From positions 1 to 44,042 of the forward strand of contig CASGAS010000006.1 of assembly GCA_949299505.1 (NCBI GenBank): a stretch of DNA of 44,042 nt, in the 5' to 3' direction. Within the stretch, counting starts at the first letter, position 1, and every line of letters begins with the position of its first letter. The position numbers were made by a program, and so were the translations under genes. The notes under the pieces are model-generated. The model saw only the letters and a program-made list of their open reading frames with translations, ran no database searches and was not told the DNA's origin. This DNA is from an uncultured Eubacteriales bacterium. Its GTDB lineage: Bacteria > Bacillota > Clostridia > Oscillospirales > Acutalibacteraceae. Below, piece after piece: positions 15,444-23,148 of the stretch.

Positions 15444-16175
15444 TTGGAATTTTTCTTTTCGCAATTTGAATACCTGTCCCGCTATGTGCTGACCGGCATC
15501 GCCTTTCTGCTCCTGCTGCGGTGCGTGTTTTCGCTGTTCCGGCTGCGCCCGCGCCGCGAGGTCATGGCGACGCTCGTCAATTTGGCGGACGACAGCGAAA
15601 TTGAAATCTCCAACTGGGAAACCTCCATCGGCCGCAGCCGCTCGTGCGACATCGCGCTGCGCCAATACGGCACGGTCTCGCGTTTTCACGCGGTGCTGGC
15701 GCTGCGCAAAGAGGGCTGGTTCATTTTCGACACCGAATCGAAAACCGGCGTTTACGTCAACGGCGAGCAGATTCGCCGCGCCCGGCAAATCACGGACGGC
15801 GATACCGTCGCGTTCGGCAACGTCGTCATGCGCTTCCAAAGCAACGGCTACGGTGAGCCGCAAACGGACGCGCGCGGCGACGTGCAGGATTTCACCAATG
15901 CGGCGCGGCTTGTGAATCTCGCCGACAACAGCGCGTTTTACCTCAAGGCGAGCTGCTTAATCGGCCGCGACCGGCACTGCAACATCTGTCTGCCGATGCC
16001 GGACGTTTCCGGGGAGCACGCGGAGGTTTATCTGACGCGCGACGGCTGGATGGTCGCCGACCTGCAATCCGCCAACGGCACCTATTTGAACGGAGAACTG
16101 GTCTTCGGCGCATACCCGCTGTACGACGGCGACATCATTTCCGTCGGCGCATACAGCTTCATGTTCCGGGAATAA
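15444..16175 (+). CDS. Membrane-anchored protein with two FHA domains
   Basis: A 243-aa protein with one N-terminal membrane helix (residues about 13-32, YVLTGIAFLLLLRCVFSLF) and two cytoplasmic forkhead-associated domains. FHA1 (about 50-115) shows TSIGRSRSCDIAL, SRFHAVL and TGVYVNGEQI. FHA2 (about 165-225) shows CLIGRDRHCNICL, SGEHAEV and NGTYLNGEL. Both keep the GR, S-x-x-H and NG phosphothreonine-binding residues. The start is a TTG at 15444 with GGAG upstream. By analogy with FhaA/FhaB-like proteins it could tether Ser/Thr-kinase-phosphorylated cell-wall proteins next to the SEDS/PBP synthases. No kinase is encoded in this window. Confidence 0.9.
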   Translation: MEFFFSQFEYLSRYVLTGIAFLLLLRCVFSLFRLRPRREVMATLVNLADDSEIEISNWETSIGRSRSCDIALRQYGTVSRFHAVLALRKEGWFIFDTESKTGVYVNGEQIRRARQITDGDTVAFGNVVMRFQSNGYGEPQTDARGDVQDFTNAARLVNLADNSAFYLKASCLIGRDRHCNICLPMPDVSGEHAEVYLTRDGWMVADLQSANGTYLNGELVFGAYPLYDGDIISVGAYSFMFRE

Positions 16176-16187
16176 GGAGGGCGGCGT

Positions 16188-17471
16188 ATGGCGGCAAAAA
16201 CCAAAAAGAAAAAGCAGGCGCGCGCGCGGCGGTACCGCAAGCCGGTAAGCTGGCCGCTGTGGCTGCTGTTTATGACGCTGTTCCAGCTTTCGTGCATGCT
16301 GCAAATCTACATCAACGGCACGCAGGAAAGTATGGTCACGCTGTTTACGGTCTACGGCGTATATATCGCCGCGGAATGGATTTACTTTTTCGCGTTCGGC
16401 GTCGTGCTGCGCCGCAAAAGCTTTGAAATTGAGCTGATTGCGTTCTTTTTGACGGGACTCGGGCTGACGCTGACGACGAGCGTGTACCCCGACCGCGCGT
16501 TTACGCAGCTTGCGGCGGTCATTATGGGTATTCTTGTCTTTATCGTCATGCTGTGGATTTTAAGCGATACAAAGCGCGTCATCCGCCTGCGCACGCCGGT
16601 CGCCGTGCTGGCCATTGCGGCGCTCGGCGTCACGCTGCTTATCGGCGACGAAATCAACGGCGCGAAAAACTGGATTGTCTTGGGCGACGGTCTCCTTTCC
16701 ATCCAGCCCTCGGAGATTGTCAAGGTCGCCTTTGTCTTCGTCGGCGCGGCGACGCTCGAGCACCTGCAGTCGACGCGCAGCCTGACGAAATACATTCTGT
16801 TTGCCGGCGCCTGCATCGGGATGCTGTTTTTGATGAAGGATTTCGGCACGGCGCTGATTTTCTTTTTCACCTTTATTGTCATCGCGTTCCTGCGCTCCGG
16901 CGACATCAAAACCATTTTCCTGGTCTGCACGGCGGCGCTTTTGGGCGGGCTCGGAATTCTGACGTTCCGCCCGTATGTGGCCAACCGCTTTCAGACCTAC
17001 CGGCACGTCTGGGAATATTCGCAGACCGGCGGCTACCAGCAGGTGCGCCTGCTGATTTACTCGGTCAGCGGCGGGCTGTTCGGCCTTGGCATCGGCAACG
17101 GGCGGCTGCGCTCCGTTTACGCTGCGACAGAGGACCTTGCTTTCGGCATGGTCTGTGAAGAATTCGGCATCATCATCGCCTTTACGGTGCTTTTGACCTT
17201 CGTTGCTTTAGTGGTCTATTCCATCCGCTACGCGGCGGCGGCGCGGTCCACCTTTTATTCCATCGCGGCGCTGGCCGCCTCCTCGCTGCTGCTTTTCCAG
17301 GCGGCGCTGCACGTGTTCGGCGTAACGGACCTGCTGCCCTGGACCGGCGTTACGCTTCCCTTTATCAGCCGCGGCGGCAGCAGCATGCTGTGCTGCTGGG
17401 GGCTTGCGGCGTTCATTAAAGCCATCGATGTGCGCACCTATCGCCGGTACGACAAAATCACGCGGAGCTGA
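16188..17471 (+). CDS. SEDS peptidoglycan glycosyltransferase, FtsW/RodA family (second copy)
   Basis: A 427-aa SEDS protein with a basic N-terminal tail and about ten helices. It shares with the first copy LLSIQPSEIVKVAFVF, FLMKDFGTALIFFFTF, the extracellular loop around SGGLFGLGIGNGRLR, FGMVCEEFGIIIAF and GVTLPFISRGGSSMLCCW. The order of helices and the GXXLPFISRGGSS ending match the FtsW-like branch found next to PbpA-type proteins. AAGGAGG lies just before the ATG and the gene follows the FHA gene by 12 bases. Having two SEDS genes in one operon suggests division of labour between elongation and septation, but which copy does which is not decidable here. Confidence 0.92.
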   Translation: MAAKTKKKKQARARRYRKPVSWPLWLLFMTLFQLSCMLQIYINGTQESMVTLFTVYGVYIAAEWIYFFAFGVVLRRKSFEIELIAFFLTGLGLTLTTSVYPDRAFTQLAAVIMGILVFIVMLWILSDTKRVIRLRTPVAVLAIAALGVTLLIGDEINGAKNWIVLGDGLLSIQPSEIVKVAFVFVGAATLEHLQSTRSLTKYILFAGACIGMLFLMKDFGTALIFFFTFIVIAFLRSGDIKTIFLVCTAALLGGLGILTFRPYVANRFQTYRHVWEYSQTGGYQQVRLLIYSVSGGLFGLGIGNGRLRSVYAATEDLAFGMVCEEFGIIIAFTVLLTFVALVVYSIRYAAAARSTFYSIAALAASSLLLFQAALHVFGVTDLLPWTGVTLPFISRGGSSMLCCWGLAAFIKAIDVRTYRRYDKITRS

Positions 17472-17492
17472 CCCGGGAAAGGAGACGGCCGT

Positions 17493-18893
17493 ATGAAAAC
17501 ATTATCCCGCAGAGCCTGGGTTCTGTATGTGCTCGCCGCCCTGTTCCTTGTGGGGCTCGGCTTTCTGTTTTACACCTTCTGGTCCAATGCGGACGACTGG
17601 GCGATGCGCCACGCGAACCGCCACCTGTACGCGGGCGACACGCTGACCGCCGCCGGGACCATTACCGACGAAACCGGCGCCGTGCTGGCCGAGACCGTAG
17701 ACGGCGAACGGCAGTACAACGACGACCGCGACGTCCGCACGGCCACGCTGCATGTGGTCGGCGATTCCGAAGGGTATATCGCGACCGGCGTGCAGACCGC
17801 CTATCAGGAGGAACTGACCGGCTACAATTTTGTCGACGGCGTGTACGACGTCAAACGCTACGGCAAGGGCAACGATTTGCAGCTTTCCGTCAACGCCGGG
17901 CTTTGCGTGGAGGCCTACGACGCGCTCGGCAAGAACAAAGGCACCGTCGGCGTTTTCAACTACAAGACCGGCAAGCTCGTCTGCGTCGCGTCCAAGCCCG
18001 CCTTTGACATCGCGAACAAGCCGACCGAAAACATCAACAACGACAAAACCGGCGCGTATGAGGGCGTATACCTCAACCGCTTTTTCTCCGGTCTTTATAC
18101 GCCCGGCTCGACATTCAAAATCATCACCGCCGCGTCGGCGCTCGACAACATCGCCGATATTGAAGAGCAGTCCTTCCGCTGCCGCGGCAGCTACGGAATA
18201 GACGGCGGCTCGGTCAAGTGCCTGAGCACGCACGGCACCATCGGCTTTGAGCGCGCGCTCAACGTATCCTGCAACAGCGCGTTTGCGCAAATCGCCCTGC
18301 AGGTCGGTGCAGAAAACCTGACAGAGACAACCACGGCGCTCGGCTTTAACCAGCGCTTTATGCTCGGGAACATCCGCCTTGCGCAAAGCCGCTTCGACGT
18401 AAGCGAAGCCTCGCAGCTCGACCTTGGCTGGGCGGGCGTCGGGCAATACACCACGCTTGTCAACCCCTGCCACATGCTCACCATTGTCGGCGCCATTGCC
18501 AACGGCGGGCAGGCGGTCATGCCGTATCTTGTGGAAAGCATCACCACGCAGGACGGCGCCGTCGTGCAGGAGGCGCAGACCGAAACCGGCGCGCAGATGT
18601 TCTCGGAAACCACCGCCGCACGGCTGCAGGAGCTTCTGCGCTCCAACGTGGAAAATTATTACGGCGACCGGCGCTTTCGCGGCCTTGAAATGTGCGGCAA
18701 AACCGGCACCGCAGAGGTCAGCTCCGAGGAGAACGGCGACGACCCGCACGCGTGGTTCGTCGGGTACTCTCAGCGCGAAGACCTGCCCTACGCCATCGTC
18801 GTCGTTGTGGAAAACGGCGGCGGCGGCAGCTCGGTCGCCATTCCCGTCGCCAACCAGGTCATGCAGGCCGTGGCGGATTTGTACGGCAGCTGA
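17493..18893 (+). CDS. Class B penicillin-binding protein (PbpA-like peptidoglycan transpeptidase)
   Basis: A 466-aa bitopic PBP. One N-terminal membrane helix (about 9-30) is followed by a short dimerisation domain (AGTITDETGAVLAE) and a transpeptidase domain. The active-site triads are visible: TPGSTFK (Ser206), SCNSAF (S259-x-N261) and CGKTGTAEV (K403). It cross-links glycan strands made by the partner SEDS polymerases and is a beta-lactam target. It is smaller than classical PBP2 or FtsI and resembles actinobacterial PbpA and clostridial short PBPs found beside FtsW. It ends the operon. No hairpin terminator is obvious in the 120 bases that follow. Confidence 0.95.
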   Translation: MKTLSRRAWVLYVLAALFLVGLGFLFYTFWSNADDWAMRHANRHLYAGDTLTAAGTITDETGAVLAETVDGERQYNDDRDVRTATLHVVGDSEGYIATGVQTAYQEELTGYNFVDGVYDVKRYGKGNDLQLSVNAGLCVEAYDALGKNKGTVGVFNYKTGKLVCVASKPAFDIANKPTENINNDKTGAYEGVYLNRFFSGLYTPGSTFKIITAASALDNIADIEEQSFRCRGSYGIDGGSVKCLSTHGTIGFERALNVSCNSAFAQIALQVGAENLTETTTALGFNQRFMLGNIRLAQSRFDVSEASQLDLGWAGVGQYTTLVNPCHMLTIVGAIANGGQAVMPYLVESITTQDGAVVQEAQTETGAQMFSETTAARLQELLRSNVENYYGDRRFRGLEMCGKTGTAEVSSEENGDDPHAWFVGYSQREDLPYAIVVVVENGGGGSSVAIPVANQVMQAVADLYGS

Positions 18894-18950
18894 CCTGCGC
18901 CATACGTCTTGCAATTTTACAGATTTTTTCTGCATTTTGTAAAAGGCTCT

Positions 18951-18978
18951 TTGTTTTTTCGGGGAAATGTGCTATTTT
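18951..18978 (+). promoter_or_regulatory. Promoter of the XRE/DUF3842 pair
   Basis: TTGTTT (18951-18956) and TATTTT (18973-18978) are 16 bases apart, about 40 bases before the XRE ATG. Confidence 0.45.
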
Positions 18979-19016
18979 ATCACCAATATAGCAAAAGAAA
19001 CCGGAGGAACAAGCGT

Positions 19017-19352
19017 ATGGTTGTCGAAAAAGAATTTATCAGACTGGCGGAAGAACGGCGCAGAGCGCTCGGCTGGCCGATTGAGCAGCTCGCCGCGCGC
19101 GCAGAAATTTCAGACCGCCAATACCGCAACTATCTGTCCGGCTCGGCACAGCCGATGATCGGGACCGCTATGCGGCTTTCCGCGGCGCTCGGTCTGGATT
19201 TGAACGCGCTGCGCGACCGGCAGGTGCCCGATGAATTCGGCTGCTACCTAAAACCCGAACGACACAAGGAAAACGACAGGAGGCACCCCGCATGCACATC
19301 ACCGTCATCGACGGGCAAGGCGGCCAGCTCGGCGCGCAGCTCGTCAAAATGA
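19017..19352 (+). CDS. Small XRE-type helix-turn-helix regulator
   Basis: A 111-aa protein whose first 70 residues form a lambda-repressor-like HTH (LGWPIEQLAARAEISDRQYRNYL, then IGTAMRLSAALGLDLNALR). GGAGG precedes the ATG at 19017. The last 20 residues (HPACTSPSSTGKAASSARSS) are read through the start of the next gene in another frame and look non-native, so the stop may have shifted by a frameshift near 19270-19290. The overlap with the DUF3842 gene is 61 bases. No operator could be identified. Confidence 0.75.
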   Translation: MVVEKEFIRLAEERRRALGWPIEQLAARAEISDRQYRNYLSGSAQPMIGTAMRLSAALGLDLNALRDRQVPDEFGCYLKPERHKENDRRHPACTSPSSTGKAASSARSSSK

Positions 19353-19708
19353 TTCGCGCGCAATTCCCCGACGCCGCCATGTCCGCAATCGGCACAAACG
19401 CCGCCGCAACGGCCGCCATGCTCAAAGCCGGCGCGACGGACGCCGCCACAGGCGAAAACCCCGTTCTGGTCGCCTGCCGGCGCACAGACGTCATTCTCGG
19501 CCCGATTGGCATCGTCATTGCGGACGCGCTGCTCGGAGAAGTCACGCCGCGTATGGCGGCGGCGGTCGGCCAGGCGGACGCCGTACGCATCCTGATTCCG
19601 ATGAATCGCTGCGACAGCCTTGTGGCCGGCGTACAGGACCTGAACACGAAGGCGCTTTTGGAGGACGCCGTATCCAAGCTGCAAAGCGTGCTGCGTGCCA
19701 AAACTTGA
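19292..19708 (+). CDS. DUF3842 family protein
   Basis: A 138-aa protein with the DUF3842 pattern: ITVIDGQGGQLGAQLV at the N-terminus (a Rossmann-like glycine-rich loop), AIGTNAAATAAMLKAGATDAATGENP, and GPIGIVIADALLGEVTP. The family is widespread in Clostridia and its function is unknown; the fold suggests nucleotide or cofactor binding. The ATG has AGGAGG 7 bases upstream. The promoter of the following ECF gene overlaps its stop codon. Confidence 0.92.
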   Translation: MHITVIDGQGGQLGAQLVKMIRAQFPDAAMSAIGTNAAATAAMLKAGATDAATGENPVLVACRRTDVILGPIGIVIADALLGEVTPRMAAAVGQADAVRILIPMNRCDSLVAGVQDLNTKALLEDAVSKLQSVLRAKT

Positions 19709-19733
19709 CACAGTTTTTTCGGCGTGCTAAAAT
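19705..19733 (+). promoter_or_regulatory. Promoter of the ECF transporter/kinase unit
   Basis: TTGACA (19705-19710) and TAAAAT (19728-19733) are 17 bases apart. Transcription should begin near 19740, leaving a structured leader of about 130 bases before the ATG at 19869. Confidence 0.75.
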
Positions 19734-19739
19734 AGACTT

Positions 19740-19853
19740 GTTGTGCAGAAGCACGCTTACGGGGGCTGAAGCCCTTTTGAATCGGATTCCATCTTAAAAT
19801 GCAATTACGCAGGAAGCGTCGTGCCGCAGAAAGCGGCTTCGGCGCTTTTTCTT
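19740..19853 (+). promoter_or_regulatory. Attenuator-like structured leader, candidate riboswitch (class unassigned)
   Basis: The leader begins with small hairpins (GTGC-AGAA-GCAC at 19743-19754 and GGGCT-GA-AGCCC near 19763-19774) and ends in a strong terminator hairpin. A segment GCACGCTT (19751-19758) can pair with AAGCG..TCGTGC (19814-19824), which is the 5' arm of the terminator. Forming that outer stem would prevent termination: the typical layout of a riboswitch with about 60 nt of aptamer in between. I compared it from memory with TPP, FMN, preQ1, THF, cobalamin and lysine classes and recognise none. Confidence 0.5.
19814..19853 (+). terminator. Leader terminator upstream of the ECF S component
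   Basis: AGCGTCG (19815-19821) pairs with CGGCGCT (19840-19846) and GCCGC with GCGGC inside, followed by a T-rich run, only about 16 bases before the coding start. Confidence 0.75.
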
Positions 19854-19868
19854 TTGAAAGGCTGCAAT

Positions 19869-20408
19869 ATGAACGTCCAAACCAAGCTCCATAAACTGAT
19901 TCTGTCGGCGCTGTTCCTGGCGCTTGCACTCGCGCTCCCCTTTTTGACCGGTCAAATTCCGGAGATCGGCTCCATGCTCTGCCCGCTGCACATTCCGGTT
20001 CTGCTTTGCGGCTTTGTTTGCGGCTGGCCCTGGGGCCTTGCAATCGGCTTCATTGCGCCGCTGTTCCGCTCGCTTCTGTTCGGCATGCCGCCGATGTTTC
20101 CGACCGCCGTGTGCATGGCGTTCGAGCTTGCCGCCTACGGCGCCGTCTCGGGGCTTATGTATAAGCTTCTGCCGCGCAAAAAGCCCTTTATCTACTGCGC
20201 GCTGCTTACCGCCATGGTGGTCGGACGGCTGATTTGGGGCGCGGCTATGGCGGCCTGCACGGGGCTTTCCGGGAGTGCCTTTACGCTGGCGGCCTTTCTC
20301 GCCGGCGCGGTCACCAACGCAGTTCCCGGGATTCTTTTGCAAATCGTTCTTGTCCCGCTTTTGGTCATGCTGTTTGAAAAAGCCAAATTTTTACAGCGGC
20401 AAGCCTAA
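19869..20408 (+). CDS. ECF transporter S component (substrate-binding membrane protein)
   Basis: A 179-aa membrane protein with about six helices and the S-component style of energy-coupling factor transporters: an N-terminal LILSALFLALALALPFL (the AxxxA-type face that contacts EcfT), then SMLCPLHIPVLLCGFVCGWPWG and RSLLFGMPPMFPTAVCMAFELAAYG. It binds a vitamin-like substrate and uses a shared EcfAAT module encoded elsewhere. The substrate is not identifiable. The downstream P-loop kinase and the attenuator-like leader suggest salvage of a compound trapped by phosphorylation. AAAGG precedes the ATG at 19869. Confidence 0.85.
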   Translation: MNVQTKLHKLILSALFLALALALPFLTGQIPEIGSMLCPLHIPVLLCGFVCGWPWGLAIGFIAPLFRSLLFGMPPMFPTAVCMAFELAAYGAVSGLMYKLLPRKKPFIYCALLTAMVVGRLIWGAAMAACTGLSGSAFTLAAFLAGAVTNAVPGILLQIVLVPLLVMLFEKAKFLQRQA

Positions 20409-20435
20409 CTATATTGCACATCGGGAGGCATACAT

Positions 20436-21491
20436 ACGAACGAAGCAACGCTCGACAATCTGCGGCTGCACATCCGAACGCACCCGCTTTTGAACGCGCA
20501 GGACGTCTACAAATTTTTGTACCAGAGCGCGTTCGGCTGCGCGCATTTCGCACCGTCCGTGCAGGCCGCGCAAGCCGCTGTTCAAACCGAATATGACCGC
20601 ATGCAGCCTGTCGAAACGGATATTGAGCCGCTTGACGGGCCGTTTTGCCGCGTGCCCTTAGGACTTTTGCGAAAAGGGCTGGAGGCCGAAACGCTTGCAA
20701 AGCTGTTTTGCTTGTCCGCAAAAACGCAGGCCGGAAAAGCACAGTTCGAACGCCTGCTTTCGGCGGCGCTGCAGCAGGCAAAGCAGGGCGCGCTCCCCTT
20801 CCCGGCCGCCGCCTTGGAAAAGACTTTTTTGTCCTATGCCAAAGCGGGGTATCCGCCGGCGCACCATTCCGACGCCTACCGTGCGGCGTACCGCCCCGCC
20901 TACCGCGTTATCGAGCGGCGGTTCCTCCCGTTTTTGCCGCTGTTTGCGCGCCTCGACCGGCTGCTGCAAAAAGGGCCTGTCATCGCGGCGATAGACGGCG
21001 GCAGCGCAAGCGGCAAAACAGAGCTTGCCGCGCTACTCCAAACGCTGTACGGCTGCACGGTCTTTCACACGGACGACTTTTTTCTGCAGCCGCAGCAGCG
21101 CACGCCCGAACGGTATGCCGAGCCCGGCGGCAACATGGACCGCGAGCGGTTTTTAGAGGAGGTGCTCCGGCCGCTTAAGGCGCGAAAGTCCGTCGCCTAC
21201 CGGCGGTTTTCCTGCAAAACGATGACGCTGGAAGCGCCGACGACCGTTTTTCCGGAAAAGCTGACCGTTGTGGAAGGCACCTATGCGCTGCACCCGGACC
21301 TTGCCGGATATTATGACCTCTCGGTCTTTCTGGAAATTGACCCGCAGCTGCAGCGTGAACGGCTCTCCCGGCGCGAATCGTCCGAAAGCCTTCACCGTTT
21401 TACTTCTGTTTGGATTCCGCTCGAGCAAGCTTACTTTGACGCCCTGTGCGTCCCACAGCGCTGTGACATGCAAATACAGGCAACGCCGTAG
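20436..21491 (+). CDS. Uridine kinase-like P-loop protein with N-terminal helical domain; probable ACG start
   Basis: The C-terminal ~170 residues form a uridine-kinase/phosphoribulokinase-type P-loop domain: Walker A AAIDGGSASGKTELA, the HTDDFFLQPQQRTPERY lid motif, VVEGTYALHPDL as Walker B-like strand, and RESSESLHRFTSVWIPLEQAYF. About 160 residues before it form a helical domain (NAQDVYKFLYQSAFGCAHF; YPPAHHSDAYRAAYRPAYRV) seen in clostridial relatives. The first ATG/GTG/TTG in frame is a TTG at 20490, which would cut the conserved start. At 20436, 7 bases after GGGAGG, the frame reads ACG AAC GAA GCA, so an ACG codon (or a mutated ATG) is the likely start. It follows the ECF S gene by 27 bases and probably phosphorylates the imported compound. 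A terminator follows. Confidence 0.8.
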   Translation, partial: TNEATLDNLRLHIRTHPLLNAQDVYKFLYQSAFGCAHFAPSVQAAQAAVQTEYDRMQPVETDIEPLDGPFCRVPLGLLRKGLEAETLAKLFCLSAKTQAGKAQFERLLSAALQQAKQGALPFPAAALEKTFLSYAKAGYPPAHHSDAYRAAYRPAYRVIERRFLPFLPLFARLDRLLQKGPVIAAIDGGSASGKTELAALLQTLYGCTVFHTDDFFLQPQQRTPERYAEPGGNMDRERFLEEVLRPLKARKSVAYRRFSCKTMTLEAPTTVFPEKLTVVEGTYALHPDLAGYYDLSVFLEIDPQLQRERLSRRESSESLHRFTSVWIPLEQAYFDALCVPQRCDMQIQATP

Positions 21492-21532
21492 CGCTGTGTC
21501 GCGCCGGTTCCAATCCGAATTGCGGTAAAAGC

Positions 21533-21566
21533 AAAAGACGGTACTGCACGCGCAGTACCGTCTTTT
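21533..21566 (+). terminator. Terminator after the ECF/kinase unit
   Basis: A perfect 15-bp stem: AAAAGACGGTACTGC (21533-21547) with GCAGTACCGTCTTTT (21552-21566) and a 4-base loop. Confidence 0.9.
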
Positions 21567-21633
21567 CTGTATCCGTCCGTCTTGCCGCCTGCTTTTTGGC
21601 GCGCTCCGACTGCGCAAATTTCAAATTTTGCGT

Positions 21634-21717
21634 TCACGGTTCCTCACGGAAAAGGAAATCATATTCCGTTTGCAGAGCTTTCAATTTTTTATTGATTTTA
21701 TAGACGAAAATCATCAT
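21634..21717 (-). CDS. Very small ORF (27 aa) similar in sequence to a second small ORF
   Basis: The frame MMIFVYKINKKLKALQ ends in TEYDFLFREEP. The ending matches TEYDFLFREET of the 28-aa frame at 23262-23348, and in both cases the stop overlaps a start reading MNA(K/N)FE (here GTG). The duplicated arrangement is the only support. The downstream MNAKFE frame runs into the complement of the kinase gene, so here it looks like a remnant. Confidence 0.3.
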   Translation of the reverse strand: MMIFVYKINKKLKALQTEYDFLFREEP

Positions 21718-22285
21718 ATAAGTCTTTACAAGTGTTTATAGAAGCGAGGAAAAAACCTGTGTTTTCAACGGTTTTCCCGTTCTTGCTTGTATCTTCTCAT
21801 ACCGCTGTATAAGTTGGTTTTGTAAAGTTGGGCACCATTTTAGCACCACAAACAAGGCGGTAAACAAGTACGGGGCGGTGTTATTACGCCTACAATGGCA
21901 ACTCTATTTATGGCACTATGTTACGCATTAGAGGTTCAATAAGCCTTGCAAGAAAGACTTTACAGACACTGAAACTGATAAGGTAAGGTGTTTATACATT
22001 TTCCCTCAAAATGCCCTTTAACTGAGTAACATTTCAAAGCAAGCGACTATCTATTTAGCTTATCCTTTCCTTTCTGTTTCTTTGCAAAAAATTCCGTAGC
22101 AAGCATAGGAAAGGGGTACCCTTTCCGTAAAAATCACTCGTTTCCGTTTACAACAATATCAGAAATTTTCATTTGCTAGGAATAATCCTTGTACAAACTG
22201 CAATTTATAGTTTTGCTAATTTCCCTTTTTTAAAGTAATATATATCTTCCTTTTTATATCCGTATTTAGAATTAGGAGTGCTTAT

Positions 22286-22399
22286 ATGCGGTTCAAATGT
22301 AAACATTTTTTGGATTCGTTCCATGAACAGCATCCGCAATCGTGCGGAAGAAATCGTTCTCAGCGAGGTGATTTACAACTAATAAACTGCGGGGCCTGA
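22286..22399 (+). CDS. Possible 37-aa ORF
   Basis: An ATG with AGGAG 7 bases upstream opens a frame starting MRFKCKHFLDSFHEQHPQ and containing three cysteines. No family is recognised. The surrounding DNA looks non-coding, so this may be chance. Confidence 0.2.
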   Translation: MRFKCKHFLDSFHEQHPQSCGRNRSQRGDLQLINCGA

Positions 22400-22611
22400 A
22401 ATATGGCTCCGTTTGTTGTTTCGCCAATATCAATATTTGACAAACAAATGAAACTTTTTGTTTCGTAGAAAATAAAGCATACTATCCTATCAAAAGAAAT
22501 AAACAATTTCGTCAAAAATCATCGCTGCTTTGAACGCCTTAATCTCTGAAAAATTCAGTATTTGCAATGACTTTTGCAGTTTATTCCTTTTTGATAGCCC
22601 AAAAACAAATA

Positions 22612-22842
22612 CTATTTTTTATTAAATTCCTTGGTTATCGCCAATATTTCGTGTGCTGCGGGATGGTCAAGCCCTCTCCAATTCGGATATTGGCTTTCCG
22701 CCGCATCCACCTTTTCGGCATACGCGTGTGCAAGGGCTTCGCACTTTGATACATACTCCGCAAATTTTGAATGTTGTTTGTTAATCCTTTTTTTGCTTGT
22801 AGTCGGCGCTTCGTTGGCATTGCCTTCAAAATTTGCGTTCAT
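22612..22842 (-). CDS. Hypothetical small protein (76 aa)
   Basis: A soluble, charged, probably helical protein beginning MNANFEGNANEAPTT and ending ILAITKEFNKK. It is not recognised. Its ATG overlaps the stop of the gene upstream by 4 bases (ATGA), which supports real translation. It shares the hexapeptide start MNANFE with the 38-aa frame at 23149-23265, and nearly with the remnant near 21637. It is the last member of a chain of short coupled genes. Confidence 0.6.
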   Translation of the reverse strand: MNANFEGNANEAPTTSKKRINKQHSKFAEYVSKCEALAHAYAEKVDAAESQYPNWRGLDHPAAHEILAITKEFNKK

Positions 22843-23129
22843 TTTCTTTTCTCAAACTTATATCCGTTTCCACATGCATAATTGTGGTCGTTAATGACCG
22901 CCTGTATATCCTCCTGCGTCATACCGTTTGGATGGGCTTTACAGGCTGCTTCTACTCCAAATCGATGTACACAATCATTGCATGGAACGTACACGCGTTT
23001 TTCAGCATTTCCCGGGTCTGTAATTCGCATTACAAACGCCTCGTGCTCCGACAGTTCCCCGCATCGTTCCCAACGCTCCTCGGGTGACAGCTTCCAAAAC
23101 TCTCTTGCCGTTAAACTTCCTTCAGCCAT
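22839..23129 (-). CDS. Hypothetical Cys-containing small protein (96 aa)
   Basis: A 96-aa protein from the ATG at 23129, with GGGAGG about 10 bases upstream. The N-terminal half is helical and acidic (TAREFWKLSPEERWERCGEL). The second half has VPCNDCVHRFGVEAACKAHPNG with a CxxC and further Cys and His residues that could bind a metal. It ends in EKRK, overlapping the next start by ATGA. The family is unknown to me; the size and neighbours suggest phage or mobile-element cargo. Confidence 0.6.
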   Translation of the reverse strand: MAEGSLTAREFWKLSPEERWERCGELSEHEAFVMRITDPGNAEKRVYVPCNDCVHRFGVEAACKAHPNGMTQEDIQAVINDHNYACGNGYKFEKRK

Positions 23130-23148
23130 AACGTGTTTTCCTCCCGTT

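Larger units (their letters stand above)
21567..22611. other. AT-rich stretch without a convincing larger gene
   Basis: About 1 kb much richer in A and T than the flanks, marking the left edge of an accessory region. Only two tiny open frames are worth listing (21634-21717 and 22286-22399). The part around 21760-21960 has the look of decayed intergenic DNA from an integrated element, but I cannot identify an integrase, transposase or att site. No other structure was recognised. Confidence 0.6.

Noticed and set aside
17502..18935. 477-codon minus-strand open frame
   Set aside because: Exact complement of the class B PBP gene; an artefact of high GC in the third codon position.
21760..21960. 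Possible integrase 3' end or att site in the AT-rich stretch
   Set aside because: It reminded me of sequences bordering integrated elements, but I could not find a coding frame, catalytic motif or duplicated att core.
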